A DNA stretch of 64,000 nt from Alentia gelatinosa (GCA_950022655.1 OX465584.1:30570988-30634987); one strand, 5' to 3'; shown: positions 51,201-53,827, counted from the stretch's first letter. The notes: a model not told the origin generated them from the sequence alone. A program made the numbers and translations.

Positions 51201-53827
51201 TCTCCATACGCTACTTGTTCAGTGGTAATTAGGACCACTAATTACTGTTGCAGTCTGACGGTTTCCTGGGGGACCGGCGCGAGCGTTCTTCATCAATAAA
51301 CAACTTACCGAGTGCCATACGAACGAAGAACACTGCGGCCCCCAGCAGACCCCCTGTCACCAACGGCGCCAGTTATAGTGCCTCGGCACCCCACTTCTCC
51401 CTCCCCGCCTCCTCGGCCGGGCCCGACCCCGCAGCCGCCGCCGCCGCCCCGGCCCCGTCTCCGGGCAAGAAACTCTTTATCAAGGGGTACAGTGAAATGA
51501 TCTACAACGACACTGCGCCACAAAGGTCCTTCCGGGCCCGCCACGAACGACCACAGAGCCACCACTTCCTCGGAGAGGAGGAGGGCGCAGGGGAGAGGGC
51601 GGGCAGTGGGATGTCCAGGATCTATATGAACGACTGCGTGCGTAGACAATCCCGCCAGAACGCCCACCACAGCCGCACGCTCGCCCCGCCCAGCTTCAAC
51701 GCCGACTGTGACTCGTACGAGGACGGAGCCAACGGCAGGAGTTCTCCACCGCCAGGGGCCCGTGATCTGCCGCTACCCAAACCCTTGGAGGTGAGGCTTT
51801 GCAAAGTTTTGGATATTACTTTTTAATCGAAATTCTACAGCGAGAAGTTGCATGGGAAATATTTATTAACGGGAAGGTGGTTGGTCTTCAGGTTATGGCA
51901 CGGACTTTGAAGACCTGGATTAGAAATCCAGCCGTGTTGGCCTATTTATGATTGCCTCGCTATTGTTCTCAATTTCACACCTTTGCAGCACGACAGCAGC
52001 ACATTCACACCTTAGTTTTACACCTTATCCACTAGATGGCATGGAGAGCACGCGACATTCTACGGTGTAATTAGGTATAAGAACATTATGCCTCTGGTAA
52101 AATGAGAGTTTTATATTATTATCATATATTCATATATTCATAACTTGACTCCAAAACTGTTTAGGTTAAGTTTAGAAACACCCAGCACACCTAGGGCCAT
52201 AATCTCTATTGTTCTATTTAGGAACATACTTGGAATTGTTGATGAAATAGTTTTTTAGTTTTTTTTTTTTTTCAAATTGCTCTATTGCCATAAGTCATTG
52301 ATTTAACAAAATATATTCGTTCTATTCAATAAAGATACCGTCATTTGGCATGTTTGACAATAAGTACAGACATATTATCAGCCTGATTGGCTAGTTTTTG
52401 TATTAAGGCCTAGTGTGATAGAAATAATTTCAAAATATCGATTTTCCATATCAACCCACTGAAAATGAGGGAATTCTGACTGCCCACCATTGCCAAATTG
52501 ACGTCAAATCGGCCACTTTTAGAAGCCATATTGTTAACTGCATTATTTAAGAACATGCTTAGGACCATAATTTTAACTGTTCTATTTTATAGGGAGTGTC
52601 TTGGAATCGTCGGTGAAATAGTTTATTAGATCCTAGTGTGAAGGGTATATTTTCAAAATTGTGATTTTCCACGCCTGATTATCTGAAAATGAGGAAATTC
52701 TGCCTGCCGACCCCAGCCAAAGTCACACAAAATCTGCCAATTGTCTAGAACCCCCCACCCCCCCCCCCCCCCCCCCCCCCAGCCCACTTACAGCAGTAAC
52801 CTTTACTCTTCCATTTAAGTACATATTTGAAATCGTCAGTGAAATAGTTTATTAAGGCCTGTTGAGGTGGAAATAATTTCAAAATCTGGATTTCCCATGT
52901 CAACACCCTGAAAATGAGGCAAATCTGACACCCAACCAGACCCAAAGTGACCCAAATTGTGCCAATTGTTTAGAAACCGCCAGCACACCTAGGAATATAA
53001 TTTCAAATGTTCCACTTGGAATCGTCGGTGAAATAGTTTATTAAAGCCTGGCGGGAAGGGAATATTTTCAAAATCTTGAGATTTAAACATACACTGAATT
53101 ACTATCAGCATGTTTGTAATCTCTAAATCATTCTATTTCCACCTATCCAGTTTGACCGTGGTCGTTCAGCGTACAGTCAGCGTAAAAGTAAGTTCTTATG
53201 TCTGTTACACCTTATCATACAAAGTGCATACCTCTATTATTTGCAGAAAGAATCAGAAAACGCACAATCTCCCAATGAAGAAGATCAGACACACTTAATA
53301 ACAGTTTAGCACGCACACTTCGAGCTTCTGTATTGCACAAGATTATTCAATTATTTTGGAGATTCTTTGAATAAACAATTAAGACAGCATTTGAAAATTG
53401 CTTAACATATTTGAAGGATTATTCTCAGATGCAAATAACATTTGTTCATATTTAATTTAGAAATCACCAAACACATCTCAGTGTTCACCCCTCAGAGCTC
53501 CCTTATGTTTGTATTCACACTAGATCTCCATGTAGTTTATATGGTCGTTTATATAATTTTGGCTTTCTTCCAGTGTACTTCTAACATAAAACGGATCTAG
53601 AATTTGTATTGGCTGCTCTGAGGGATTGGTACATTTGTTGAAGTGTAATATACATTTTGTTTCTATTTTCTTCTCTGGCAGGTCCGTCTAAGATCTCACT
53701 GATGATCACCCGAAACCTGCAAGAGCAGGAAACTTCTGGTGGTGCTAGTCCGAGCCCCGGGTTTCAGGGACTCAACCGCAATGTCCGTCCGCCGCCCCTC
53801 CTCCGGCAGGTCCCCAAGCGTCGGTGA
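6196..53827 (+). CDS. AGBL2: AGBL2/AGBL3-type cytosolic carboxypeptidase gene (whole visible extent, multi-exon)
   Basis: Forty exons can be chained in one frame, with GT/AG borders and matching phases, from 6196 to the stop at 53825-53827. The longest chain encodes about 1,839 residues and lacks the true N-terminus. The order is an N-terminal region, the CCP N-domain (about residues 105-320), an M14 peptidase domain (about 325-545), an acidic/serine then lysine-rich segment (about 575-645), and a very long disordered tail. Family members are cytosolic zinc carboxypeptidases that trim polyglutamate side chains of tubulin, especially on ciliary and axonemal microtubules. The sequence resembles AGBL2 and AGBL3 about equally, as expected of an invertebrate gene that predates their split. 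Human proteins of this pair are about 900-1,000 residues, so the tail is unusually long. It is possible that the exons after 45 kb belong to a second gene, but their phases fit this one. Confidence 0.9.
6641..6717 (+). CDS. AGBL2: AGBL2-like exon 2
   Basis: The exon lies between GTGGTAG and GTAGGT, entering in phase 0 and leaving in phase 2. It encodes [16 protein letters not shown] and ends QQAAR plus a split Trp. Vertebrate CCP2 has NPRLREPQELF and APRWPIE at this place, which supports both the frame and the split Trp codon. Confidence 0.85.
7075..7157 (+). CDS. AGBL2: AGBL2-like exon 3
   Basis: After GATGCAG the exon completes the split Trp and reads [14 protein letters not shown], then [13 protein letters not shown], ending in phase 1 before GTAAGT. 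The WxxPPxPExFYxP block is a conserved feature shortly ahead of the CCP N-domain in CCP2/3. Confidence 0.88.
7629..7714 (+). CDS. AGBL2: AGBL2-like exon 4
   Basis: The acceptor CTCCAG and donor GTAAGT border an exon reading [20 protein letters not shown] and then YEPIVSNF, leaving in phase 0. It matches the G-x-EKVP...G-x-VVY stretch of CCP2. The next exon supplies the SRVGG motif that follows this segment in the family. Confidence 0.85.
9934..10105. repeat. Degenerate tandem repeat, about 5 units of 33-37 bp
   Basis: Units share the core CATGACAGTACTCCAGTA with variants such as TTGACAGTACTACAGTA and CTGACAGTACTCCAGTA. Spacing varies slightly. It lies wholly within intron 4. Confidence 0.7.
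10579..10626. repeat. Two adjacent palindromes
   Basis: GTATGCCA (10579-10586) pairs with TGGCATAC (10594-10601) around a 7-base loop. Twelve bases further on, TGCCACTAGTGGCA (10613-10626) is a perfect 14-bp palindrome. Both contain TGCCA and TGGCA, suggesting related hairpins. Confidence 0.7.
12629..12762 (+). CDS. AGBL2: AGBL2-like exon 5 (start of CCP N-domain)
   Basis: The exon follows CTTTGCAG and ends before GTAAGT in phase 2. It reads [12 protein letters not shown], then [20 protein letters not shown] and [10 protein letters not shown]. The [18 protein letters not shown] motif is the hallmark that opens the N-domain of cytosolic carboxypeptidases, and the SRVGG motif before it points to the CCP2/3 branch. 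The open frame continues upstream of the acceptor, but without homology. Confidence 0.95.
12970..13160. repeat. Dispersed repeat family A, copy 2
   Basis: This is the best-preserved copy: TGTTCCTTGTATAAACCAAA, then CCTCATTCATG, CCTCCCCAC and TCTCTGAGGTAG. It ends just ahead of the acceptor of exon 6, so repeat-derived DNA forms part of the acceptor region. Confidence 0.55.
13172..13304 (+). CDS. AGBL2: AGBL2-like exon 6 (CCP N-domain)
   Basis: After TTTCTAG the split Val is completed and the exon reads [20 protein letters not shown], then [20 protein letters not shown] and NTMK. The [20 protein letters not shown] motif is nearly identical across CCP2/3. The exon leaves in phase 0 before GTATGT. 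Confidence 0.96.
13691..13979 (+). mobile_element. tRNA-derived SINE with 12-bp target duplication
   Basis: The insertion is flanked by the perfect direct repeat CCTTGAAATATT (13679-13690 and 13980-13991). Its head looks like a tRNA: an A-box-like GTTAGCCCTGTGGTTAGGGC and a B-box-like GGCTTCGATTCCC. The tail ends GTTAAACTATCTAAACAACG plus further CAA-type repeats. The pattern fits a lophotrochozoan SINE. The roughly 200-bp body has no coding signal. Confidence 0.85.
14873..15751. mobile_element. pogo/Tigger-like non-autonomous element (879 bp, TA flanks)
   Basis: The element begins CAGTAGAACCCTTCTTAAGG and ends with the inverse of CAGTAAAACCCCTCTTCCGG. A TA lies at each border (14871-14872, 15752-15753). 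CAGTRRAACC ends and TA duplications are typical of the pogo/Tigger branch of Tc1/mariner. Near both ends the motif TCCCCTTAAGCGGGG is repeated several times. The middle has a two-copy GC-rich duplication and no transposase frame. Its right end is only 30 bp before exon 7. Confidence 0.82.
15216..15500. repeat. Two-copy ~150-bp GC-rich duplication inside the pogo-like element
   Basis: ATCAGCGGCCGCATAAGCGA occurs near 15222 and again near 15373, each followed by similar sequence through GAATACCGCACCTTCAAAGC and a variant tail. The copies differ by point changes and one small block. This is unlike the surrounding AT-rich intron in composition. Confidence 0.85.
15782..15903 (+). CDS. AGBL2: AGBL2-like exon 7 (CCP N-domain)
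   Basis: The acceptor TTTGCAG and donor GTAGGT border an exon reading [20 protein letters not shown], then [20 protein letters not shown]. KPxSLYxxGMxPLxYS and GWxRxGxxIKYYxNN are conserved in the family. The exon leaves in phase 2. The pogo-like element ends 30 bp upstream, so only a short native polypyrimidine stretch remains. Confidence 0.96.
16342..16462 (+). CDS. AGBL2: AGBL2-like exon 8 (CCP N-domain)
   Basis: The exon follows TTTTTGTAG and precedes GTAATG. It reads [20 protein letters not shown], then [20 protein letters not shown]. LTWTxQFPxDxDTCYFAHxYPYTY is the conserved end of the N-domain, where it packs against the catalytic domain. It leaves in phase 0. Confidence 0.96.
16796..16933 (+). 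CDS. AGBL2: AGBL2-like exon 9 (N-domain to peptidase linker)
   Basis: The acceptor is GATAAG and the donor GTAAGC, both phase 0. The exon reads [20 protein letters not shown], then [20 protein letters not shown] and SPEETK. LCxTLAGNxVYxLTIT is the characteristic first strand of the M14 domain in CCPs. A small pogo-like MITE begins 58 bp after the donor. Confidence 0.95.
16992..17153. mobile_element. Small pogo/Tigger-like MITE (162 bp, TA flanks)
   Basis: The element starts CAGTAGAACCCTGCGAAAGC, ends GTGGGGTTCTTCTG, and has TA on both sides (16990-16991, 17154-17155). Internal phrases (CCGTTCCG, ACCGAGCAAA, GCGGGGTGTCC) match the element at 14873-15751, so the two belong to one family. It is too short to encode a protein. 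Confidence 0.8.
17527..17637 (+). CDS. AGBL2: AGBL2-like exon 10 (zinc-binding HxxE)
   Basis: The exon lies between TTGAAG and GTAAGC, phase 0 on both sides. It reads [20 protein letters not shown], then [21 protein letters not shown] supplies the His and Glu zinc ligands of the M14 family, and both are intact. The following [12 protein letters not shown] helix is conserved in CCP2/3. Confidence 0.97.
17922..17973 (+). mobile_element. 5'-truncated SINE tail (52 bp) with 8-bp target duplication
   Basis: ATTTACAG flanks the insertion at 17914-17921 and 17974-17981. The insert reads through CCTGGGACGTTAAACTACAA into CAAACAA repeats. This tail resembles the 3' end of the SINE at 13691-13979 (GATGTTAAACTATCTAAACA), so it is probably a severely truncated relative. 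Confidence 0.7.
18116..18285 (+). CDS. AGBL2: AGBL2-like exon 11 (substrate-binding DLNRNY)
   Basis: The acceptor GTTGCAG and donor GTACGT border an exon leaving in phase 2. It reads [20 protein letters not shown], then [20 protein letters not shown] and [16 protein letters not shown]. [26 protein letters not shown] is almost invariant in CCPs. The Asn-Arg pair in DLNRNY corresponds to the residues that hold the substrate C-terminus in M14 enzymes. Both are intact. Confidence 0.97.
18655..18814 (+). CDS. AGBL2: AGBL2-like exon 12 (third zinc ligand region)
   Basis: The exon follows CTGACAG and ends before GTCTGT in phase 0. It reads [20 protein letters not shown], then [20 protein letters not shown] and [13 protein letters not shown]. 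The DLHGHSRK block contains the His that completes the zinc site. FxYGC and RIFPxML are further family motifs. Confidence 0.97.
19306..19449. mobile_element. Foldback/hairpin MITE-like palindrome
   Basis: Left arm GGTTTTGTGGACAGGCGGCC, then TAAACCACGAGTGGTTGACG, is mirrored by GTCAACCTCGAGTGGTTTAC and GCCGCCTGTCCACAAAATC. The centre is near GAGCGCTAGCGAG at about 19373-19385. The arms are roughly 65 bp with a few mismatches. It is much richer in GC than the surrounding intron. Target duplications are not clear. Confidence 0.75.
19556..19618. repeat. Three tandem 21-bp units
   Basis: CCGTATACCATGG, CCGTATACCACAGG and CCGTATACCACAG start at 19556, 19577 and 19598. The stretch lies just downstream of the foldback palindrome in intron 12. 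Confidence 0.7.
19947..20048 (+). CDS. AGBL2: AGBL2-like exon 13 (catalytic Glu)
   Basis: The acceptor TATTTCAG and donor GTACGT give phase 0 at both ends. The exon reads [20 protein letters not shown], then [14 protein letters not shown]. KxKEGTGRxVMWxMGIxNSYTME is the CCP signature that carries the catalytic glutamate, here the last residue of the exon. It is intact. Confidence 0.97.
20246..20371 (+). CDS. AGBL2: AGBL2-like exon 14 (end of peptidase domain)
   Basis: The exon lies between TTTTGTAG and GTCAGT in phase 0. It reads [20 protein letters not shown], then [20 protein letters not shown] and SK. ATFxGSxLG and [15 protein letters not shown] close the M14 domain in CCP2/3. This completes the catalytic unit of roughly 225 residues. 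Confidence 0.97.
20372..23144. other. Intron 14 (2.8 kb)
   Basis: The intron is AT-rich. I see no mobile element with clear ends, no strong repeat and no exon-like frame. Open frames at 20505-20762 and on the opposite strand at 20562-20825 overlap and look like chance. Confidence 0.6.
23145..23287 (+). CDS. AGBL2: AGBL2-like exon 15
   Basis: The acceptor TCTCCAG and donor GTACTG border an exon leaving in phase 2. It reads [20 protein letters not shown], then [20 protein letters not shown] and YTSDVES. A helical segment after the peptidase domain followed by a D-I-x-x-SDxES acidic motif occurs at the same place in human CCP2. The donor lies at the edge of a minisatellite. Confidence 0.93.
23287..23665. 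repeat. Degenerate minisatellite (~40-60 bp units) starting at a splice donor
   Basis: Units have the core TACTGATATATGTAGAGCCC followed by ATGAACTCAGATACTGTTCT with many variants. The first unit overlaps the donor of exon 15 (CCAGGTACTGTCCTATCACT), and later units contain lookalikes such as CAGATACTGTTCTCC. Confidence 0.65.
23709..23775 (+). CDS. AGBL2: AGBL2-like exon 16 ([13 protein letters not shown])
   Basis: After TTTTACAG the split Ser is completed and the exon reads [20 protein letters not shown], then DK, ending in phase 0. Human CCP2 has a nearly identical [14 protein letters not shown] stretch, which argues strongly for CCP2-type identity outside the catalytic domain. The serine/aspartate cluster could be a phosphorylation site, which is inference. 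Confidence 0.95.
23970..24062 (+). CDS. AGBL2: AGBL2-like exon 17 (lysine-rich)
   Basis: The acceptor CTTTCAG and donor GTTGGT give phase 0. The exon reads [20 protein letters not shown], then [13 protein letters not shown]-rich run at the same position is present in human CCP2 and CCP3. It may serve as a nuclear or microtubule-binding basic patch, which is inference. Homology to the vertebrate proteins ends about here. Confidence 0.92.
24847..24915 (+). CDS. AGBL2: AGBL2-like exon 18 (tail)
   Basis: The exon is 69 bp, phase 0 at both ends, between ATTTACAG and GTGCGT. It reads [20 protein letters not shown], then KAQ. There is no recognised domain. Its support is splice sites, phase and clean joining to the neighbouring exons. 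Confidence 0.75.
24916..26377. other. Intron 18 (1.5 kb)
   Basis: The intron is very AT-rich. I see no mobile element, tandem repeat or additional exon in it. Confidence 0.6.
26378..26482 (+). CDS. AGBL2: AGBL2-like exon 19 (tail)
   Basis: The acceptor TGCACAG and donor GTTGGA give phase 0. The exon reads [20 protein letters not shown], then [15 protein letters not shown]. It is charged and probably disordered or helical. The length is a multiple of three, so skipping it would keep the frame. Confidence 0.8.
26701..26779 (+). CDS. AGBL2: AGBL2-like exon 20 (tail)
   Basis: The exon lies between TTATCAG and GTAAGC. It reads [20 protein letters not shown], then SEQQAK, and leaves in phase 1. 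It has a short amphipathic helix-like sequence. The following introns are almost all phase 1. Confidence 0.82.
26780..27953. other. Intron 20 (1.2 kb)
   Basis: AT-rich with a short TA run near 26818. I see no mobile element or exon. The open frames here on both strands (27314-27557) overlap and have no similarity I recognise. Confidence 0.6.
27954..28085 (+). CDS. AGBL2: AGBL2-like exon 21 (tail)
   Basis: After CTTCCCAG the exon reads [20 protein letters not shown], then [20 protein letters not shown] and SYP, phase 1 at both ends before GTAAAC. The composition is more ordered than the rest of the tail, with CPHH and an [12 protein letters not shown] helix-like segment. I do not recognise the domain. 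Confidence 0.85.
28086..29155. other. Intron 21 (1.1 kb)
   Basis: AT-rich sequence with no repeat, mobile element or exon that I can support. Confidence 0.6.
29156..29323 (+). CDS. AGBL2: AGBL2-like exon 22 (acidic, proline-rich tail)
   Basis: The exon lies between GCTAAAG and GTAAAC, phase 1 at both ends. It reads [20 protein letters not shown], then [20 protein letters not shown] and [15 protein letters not shown]. It has an acidic block with two Trp, a Cys-x-Cys, and a proline-rich end. No domain is recognised. Confidence 0.85.
29530..29678. repeat. Exact 73-bp tandem duplication in intron 22
   Basis: TTGCAGTCATGTTAGAAAAG at 29530 recurs at 29603, and the two units look identical over their length through GGGGACAAATACTTG. 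The lack of divergence implies a recent duplication or an assembly artefact. Confidence 0.93.
29940..30050 (+). CDS. AGBL2: AGBL2-like exon 23 (basic tail)
   Basis: The acceptor AACATAG and donor GTAAAC give phase 1 at both ends. The exon reads [20 protein letters not shown], then [17 protein letters not shown]. It is rich in Arg and Lys. An alternative acceptor three bases downstream (GAAG) keeps the same frame. Confidence 0.82.
30051..30546. other. Intron 23 (0.5 kb)
   Basis: No repeat or mobile element is visible. The open frames here continue from the preceding exon past its donor or have no support. Confidence 0.6.
30547..30624 (+). CDS. AGBL2: AGBL2-like exon 24 (tail)
   Basis: The exon lies between CATATAG and GTAACT, phase 1 at both ends. 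It reads [20 protein letters not shown], then RPKIHK. It is short, charged and probably disordered. An upstream CAG at 30530 would create a stop at once, so the TAG acceptor is preferred. Confidence 0.78.
30625..31366. other. Intron 24 (0.7 kb)
   Basis: AT-rich, ending in a TA microsatellite just ahead of the next acceptor. No mobile element or exon is seen. Confidence 0.6.
31367..31504 (+). CDS. AGBL2: AGBL2-like exon 25 (basic tail)
   Basis: The exon follows a TA microsatellite and TGTGTAG and ends before GTAATA, phase 1 at both ends. It reads [20 protein letters not shown], then [20 protein letters not shown] and PQGLYP. The SRKRRKR cluster looks like a monopartite nuclear localisation signal, which is inference. 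Confidence 0.83.
32060..32307. mobile_element. piggyBac-like MITE (248 bp) flanked by TTAA
   Basis: The element starts CCCTTTCACGGCAG and ends with the inverse of CCCTTCCGCGGCGG. TTAA occurs at both borders (32056-32059, 32308-32311). There is no transposase. The ends resemble those of the element at 5400-5762 only over CCCTT and the following GC-rich bases, so it is probably a different subfamily. It sits in intron 25, about 130 bp ahead of exon 26. Confidence 0.78.
32444..32596 (+). CDS. AGBL2: AGBL2-like exon 26 (tail)
   Basis: The acceptor GGCATCAG and donor GTAGTT give phase 1 at both ends. The exon reads [20 protein letters not shown], then [20 protein letters not shown] and [12 protein letters not shown] helix-like centre is flanked by low-complexity sequence. 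No domain is recognised. Confidence 0.83.
32755..32950. repeat. Dispersed repeat family B, copy 1
   Basis: GTCCCAAGGGGCGTCCATGT, then AAATCCGAGGAGAAGAAA and TTTTCCGGATTCTTCGTTAT, correspond closely to 43215-43420. A weaker copy is at 63840-63975. The class is unknown. Confidence 0.65.
33690..33803 (-). other. Exon-like open frame on minus strand, unassigned
   Basis: On the minus strand the sequence after AACACCAG reads [20 protein letters not shown], then [15 protein letters not shown]. Codon choice and composition look protein-like, and an AG acceptor precedes it. It could be an exon of an antisense gene, a transposon relic, or chance. I do not recognise it, and it has no obvious partner exons nearby. 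Confidence 0.25.
35017..35133 (+). CDS. AGBL2: AGBL2-like exon 27 (tail)
   Basis: The exon lies between CTGTTAG and GTTTGT, phase 1 at both ends. It reads [20 protein letters not shown], then [19 protein letters not shown]. It is GC-richer than its introns and proline/serine-rich. The clean phase match supports it. Confidence 0.8.
35134..35655. other. Intron 27 (0.5 kb)
   Basis: AT-rich, with poly-T runs near 35590 before the next acceptor. No repeat or exon seen. Confidence 0.6.
35656..35958 (+). CDS. AGBL2: AGBL2-like exon 28 (Arg/Ser-rich tail)
   Basis: The exon follows TCCTGTAG and ends before GTGAGA, phase 1 at both ends. It reads [20 protein letters not shown], then [20 protein letters not shown] and further Ser/Arg-rich sequence, ending [20 protein letters not shown] and AR. 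The open frame continues past the donor to a stop at 36030-36032 ([20 protein letters not shown]), so intron retention would give one of the alternative C-termini. Confidence 0.85.
36106..36323 (+). CDS. AGBL2: Candidate alternative terminal exon
   Basis: After TGCCTAG a phase-1 frame reads [20 protein letters not shown], then [20 protein letters not shown], and stops at 36321-36323. It would join exon 28 in phase and end the protein. No AATAAA was noted close by. Support is an AG, matching phase and serine-rich composition only. Confidence 0.35.
36324..37401. other. Intronic stretch with no feature (1.1 kb)
   Basis: AT-rich sequence between the candidate terminal exon and exon 29. No element ends, tandem repeat or supported exon was seen. 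Confidence 0.55.
37402..37677 (+). CDS. AGBL2: Probable AGBL2-like exon 29 (tail)
   Basis: The exon lies between GTCGCCAG and GTAACA, phase 1 at both ends. It reads [20 protein letters not shown], then [20 protein letters not shown] and [20 protein letters not shown]. It is GC-rich against the flanking introns and keeps the phase-1 rule of the tail. It is more hydrophobic than neighbouring tail exons, so another reading or non-coding origin is possible. Confidence 0.5.
37678..38301. other. Intron 29 (0.6 kb)
   Basis: AT-rich sequence without a visible repeat, element or exon. Confidence 0.55.
38302..38435 (+). CDS. AGBL2: AGBL2-like exon 30 (coiled-coil-like)
   Basis: The acceptor TGTTACAG and donor GTAGGA give entry in phase 1 and exit in phase 0. 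The exon reads [20 protein letters not shown], then [20 protein letters not shown] and EQQRK. The Gln/Glu/Leu pattern predicts a long helix or coiled coil that continues into exon 31 (GEQEKLDQ). Confidence 0.88.
38436..39907. other. Intron 30 (1.5 kb)
   Basis: Contains a copy of dispersed repeat family C (about 38781-39290, separate entry), which gives the GC-rich patch near 38800-39040. The rest is AT-rich with no supported exon. Confidence 0.6.
38781..39290 (+). repeat. Dispersed repeat family C, copy 1
   Basis: It is homologous in inverse orientation to about 49590-50036. Shared landmarks are CTCTTCCACCAACCCACCT, GGAAATGTGCAAA, TGAAGGTAAACA-AGATAAGTGTT and ACACACTCTGGCACTAAAAT. It appears truncated relative to the other copy and has no protein frame. 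Confidence 0.7.
39908..40016 (+). CDS. AGBL2: AGBL2-like exon 31 (tail)
   Basis: The exon follows CCTTACAG and ends before GTGAGA, entering in phase 0 and leaving in phase 1. It reads [20 protein letters not shown], then [16 protein letters not shown]. It extends the charged helix of exon 30 and then becomes disordered. Confidence 0.87.
40017..41270. other. Intron 31 (1.3 kb)
   Basis: AT-rich, no mobile element or repeat recognised. Short open frames on the minus strand overlap each other and are not supported. Confidence 0.6.
41271..41312 (+). CDS. AGBL2: AGBL2-like exon 32 (42-bp micro-exon)
   Basis: The exon lies between GTGCCCACAG and GTAGGT, phase 1 at both ends. It reads [14 protein letters not shown], a serine-rich acidic peptide. 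The 42-bp length is a multiple of three, so inclusion or skipping leaves the frame intact. Confidence 0.7.
41313..42109. other. Intron 32 (0.8 kb)
   Basis: AT-rich sequence. The minus-strand open frame reaching into it has no recognisable product. No repeat or element seen. Confidence 0.6.
42110..42237 (+). CDS. AGBL2: AGBL2-like terminal exon 33 (short C-terminus)
   Basis: After ATTTTTAAG a phase-1 frame reads [20 protein letters not shown], then [20 protein letters not shown] and PK before TAA at 42235-42237. The proline-rich sequence is coherent up to the stop and drifts to AT-rich DNA after it. This would close a protein of about 1,358 visible residues. Longer forms must skip it and join exon 32 to exon 34. 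Confidence 0.75.
42868..43000 (+). mobile_element. Degenerate tRNA-derived SINE fragment
   Basis: TTGGTGCAGTCTGATGGTTA resembles an A-box region. GTCGGGTTCAAGTCCCGG is a good B-box/T-arm. The anticodon arm between them is missing, so it is not a functional tRNA. The downstream part ends in TAAAACAACACAGAA. Target duplications were not found. Confidence 0.5.
43215..43420. repeat. Dispersed repeat family B, copy 2
   Basis: ACGTCCCAAGGGCCATTCCT, then GAATTCGAGGAGAAAATA and TTTTTCCGGATTTTTTGTTA, correspond to 32755-32950 with indels. The orientation is the same as copy 1. Confidence 0.65.
45125..45394 (+). CDS. AGBL2: AGBL2-like exon 34 (Ser-rich tail, long form)
   Basis: The exon follows TTATTCAG and ends before GTAAGG, phase 1 at both ends. 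It reads [20 protein letters not shown], then [20 protein letters not shown], continues through a Thr/Gln stretch, and ends [11 protein letters not shown]. An internal GAG-GTGAAG could act as a shorter phase-1 donor. It could also begin a separate downstream gene, but its phase fits exon 32. Confidence 0.85.
45395..45714. other. Intron 34 (320 bp)
   Basis: Pyrimidine-rich and AT-rich, no repeat or exon seen. Confidence 0.6.
45715..45822 (+). CDS. AGBL2: AGBL2-like exon 35 (tail, long form)
   Basis: The exon lies between TTTCTCAG and GTACAG, phase 1 at both ends, 108 bp. It reads [20 protein letters not shown], then [16 protein letters not shown]. It is basic and probably disordered. Confidence 0.82.
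46633..46858 (+). CDS. Ambiguous GC-rich candidate exon
   Basis: The block is strongly GC-rich against its flanks. One frame is open to a stop at about 46853-46855 ([20 protein letters not shown], then a stretch ending [20 protein letters not shown] and SSDVLPGSQ). That frame would need a phase-2 upstream exon, which exon 35 does not offer. The phase-1 frame from 46633 reads [20 protein letters not shown], then QLTQSLL and a stop, and would join exon 35. Neither is settled, and the acceptor is weak. Confidence 0.3.
47355..47802. mobile_element. Tigger/pogo-like non-autonomous element (448 bp, TA flanks)
   Basis: The ends are CAGTGAAACTTCGTTATAAT and the inverse of CAGTGAAACTTCGTTAAGAC, identical over 17 bases. 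TA lies at 47353-47354 and 47803-47804. The length and absence of a transposase frame make it a MITE. Its CAGTGAAAC ends differ from the CAGTAGAAC ends of the elements at 14873 and 16992, so it is a separate subfamily. Confidence 0.88.
48680..49073 (+). CDS. AGBL2: AGBL2-like exon 36 (Ser/Gln-rich tail, long form)
   Basis: The exon follows CTCTTGTAG and ends before GTAATC, entering in phase 1 and leaving in phase 2. It reads [20 protein letters not shown], then [20 protein letters not shown], continues Gln/Asn/Ser-rich, and ends with an ordered-looking [20 protein letters not shown] plus [12 protein letters not shown]. It is one of the longest tail exons. No domain is recognised. Confidence 0.88.
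49074..50568. other. Intron 36 (1.5 kb)
   Basis: More than half consists of the family C element at about 49187-50036 (separate entry). The remainder near the next acceptor is ordinary AT-rich sequence. Confidence 0.6.
49187..50036 (-). mobile_element. Family C element, copy 2 (about 850 bp, imperfect inverted ends)
   Basis: The left end TAAGCCGCTGTTCCACAAAG resembles the inverse of the right end (TACAGCGAGTGTTCCATGAA). The element is GC-rich and has no protein frame. The half from about 49590 is homologous, inverted, to 38781-39290. The end style recalls Harbinger-type MITEs, but the target duplication is unclear. Confidence 0.55.
50569..50647 (+). CDS. AGBL2: AGBL2-like exon 37 (helical, long form)
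   Basis: The acceptor AATGCAG and donor GTTTGT border an exon that completes a split Gly and reads [20 protein letters not shown], then ERLLGE, leaving in phase 0. The pattern predicts an amphipathic helix following the ordered end of exon 36. These two exons may form a small folded module. Confidence 0.88.
50648..51253. other. Intron 37 (0.6 kb) with poly-G tract
   Basis: Contains a guanine run with interruptions at about 50991-51017 (GGGGTGGG flanking a long G stretch), which could form a G-quadruplex on the plus strand. No exon or mobile element seen. Confidence 0.7.
51254..51790 (+). CDS. AGBL2: AGBL2-like exon 38 (largest tail exon, long form)
   Basis: The exon lies between GTTGCAG and GTGAGG, phase 0 at both ends, 179 codons. 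It reads [20 protein letters not shown], then a Pro/Ala-rich part with a run of Ala, then [20 protein letters not shown], and a stretch ending [11 protein letters not shown]. It is strongly GC-rich (many CCG and GCC codons) compared with the catalytic exons. The motif around [20 protein letters not shown] looks like a conserved short linear region, though I do not recognise it. Confidence 0.9.
51791..53150. other. Intron 38 (1.4 kb)
   Basis: Holds a degenerate tRNA-like fragment near 51870-51950 and an array of roughly 230-bp units (52180-53090) with a cytosine homopolymer. No exon is supported. Confidence 0.6.
52180..53090. repeat. Array of about four degenerate ~200-300-bp units
   Basis: Each unit carries TTGGAATCGTCGGTGAAATA then GTTTATTA-GGCCT, ATTTCAAAAT-TGGATTT-CC and CTGAAAATGAGG. 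Copies are clearly diverged. A cytosine homopolymer of about 30 bases with one A lies within the array at about 52750-52780. Confidence 0.75.
53151..53187 (+). CDS. AGBL2: AGBL2-like exon 39 (37-bp micro-exon)
   Basis: The exon lies between CTATCCAG and GTAAGT. It reads [12 protein letters not shown] and leaves in phase 1, which exactly fits the terminal exon. The length of 37 is not a multiple of three, so it must be used together with exon 40. Confidence 0.75.
53682..53827 (+). CDS. AGBL2: AGBL2-like terminal exon 40 (long C-terminus)
   Basis: After TCTGGCAG the exon completes a Ser and reads [20 protein letters not shown], then [20 protein letters not shown] and RQVPKRR before TGA at 53825-53827. 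It is Pro/Arg-rich. An ATTAAA at 54121-54126 is the nearest polyadenylation-like hexamer, with AATAAA at 55003-55008 and 56045-56050. Confidence 0.85.

Noticed and set aside
51305..51670. 121-codon minus-strand frame rich in Gly
   Set aside because: Antisense of the GC-rich exon 38, with GGC-type codons mirrored from Ala/Pro codons.
51870..51950. tRNA-like SINE head (GGTCTTCAGGTTATGGCACG, then GGATTAGAAATCC)
   Set aside because: Box B is too degenerate, and no tail or target duplication was found.
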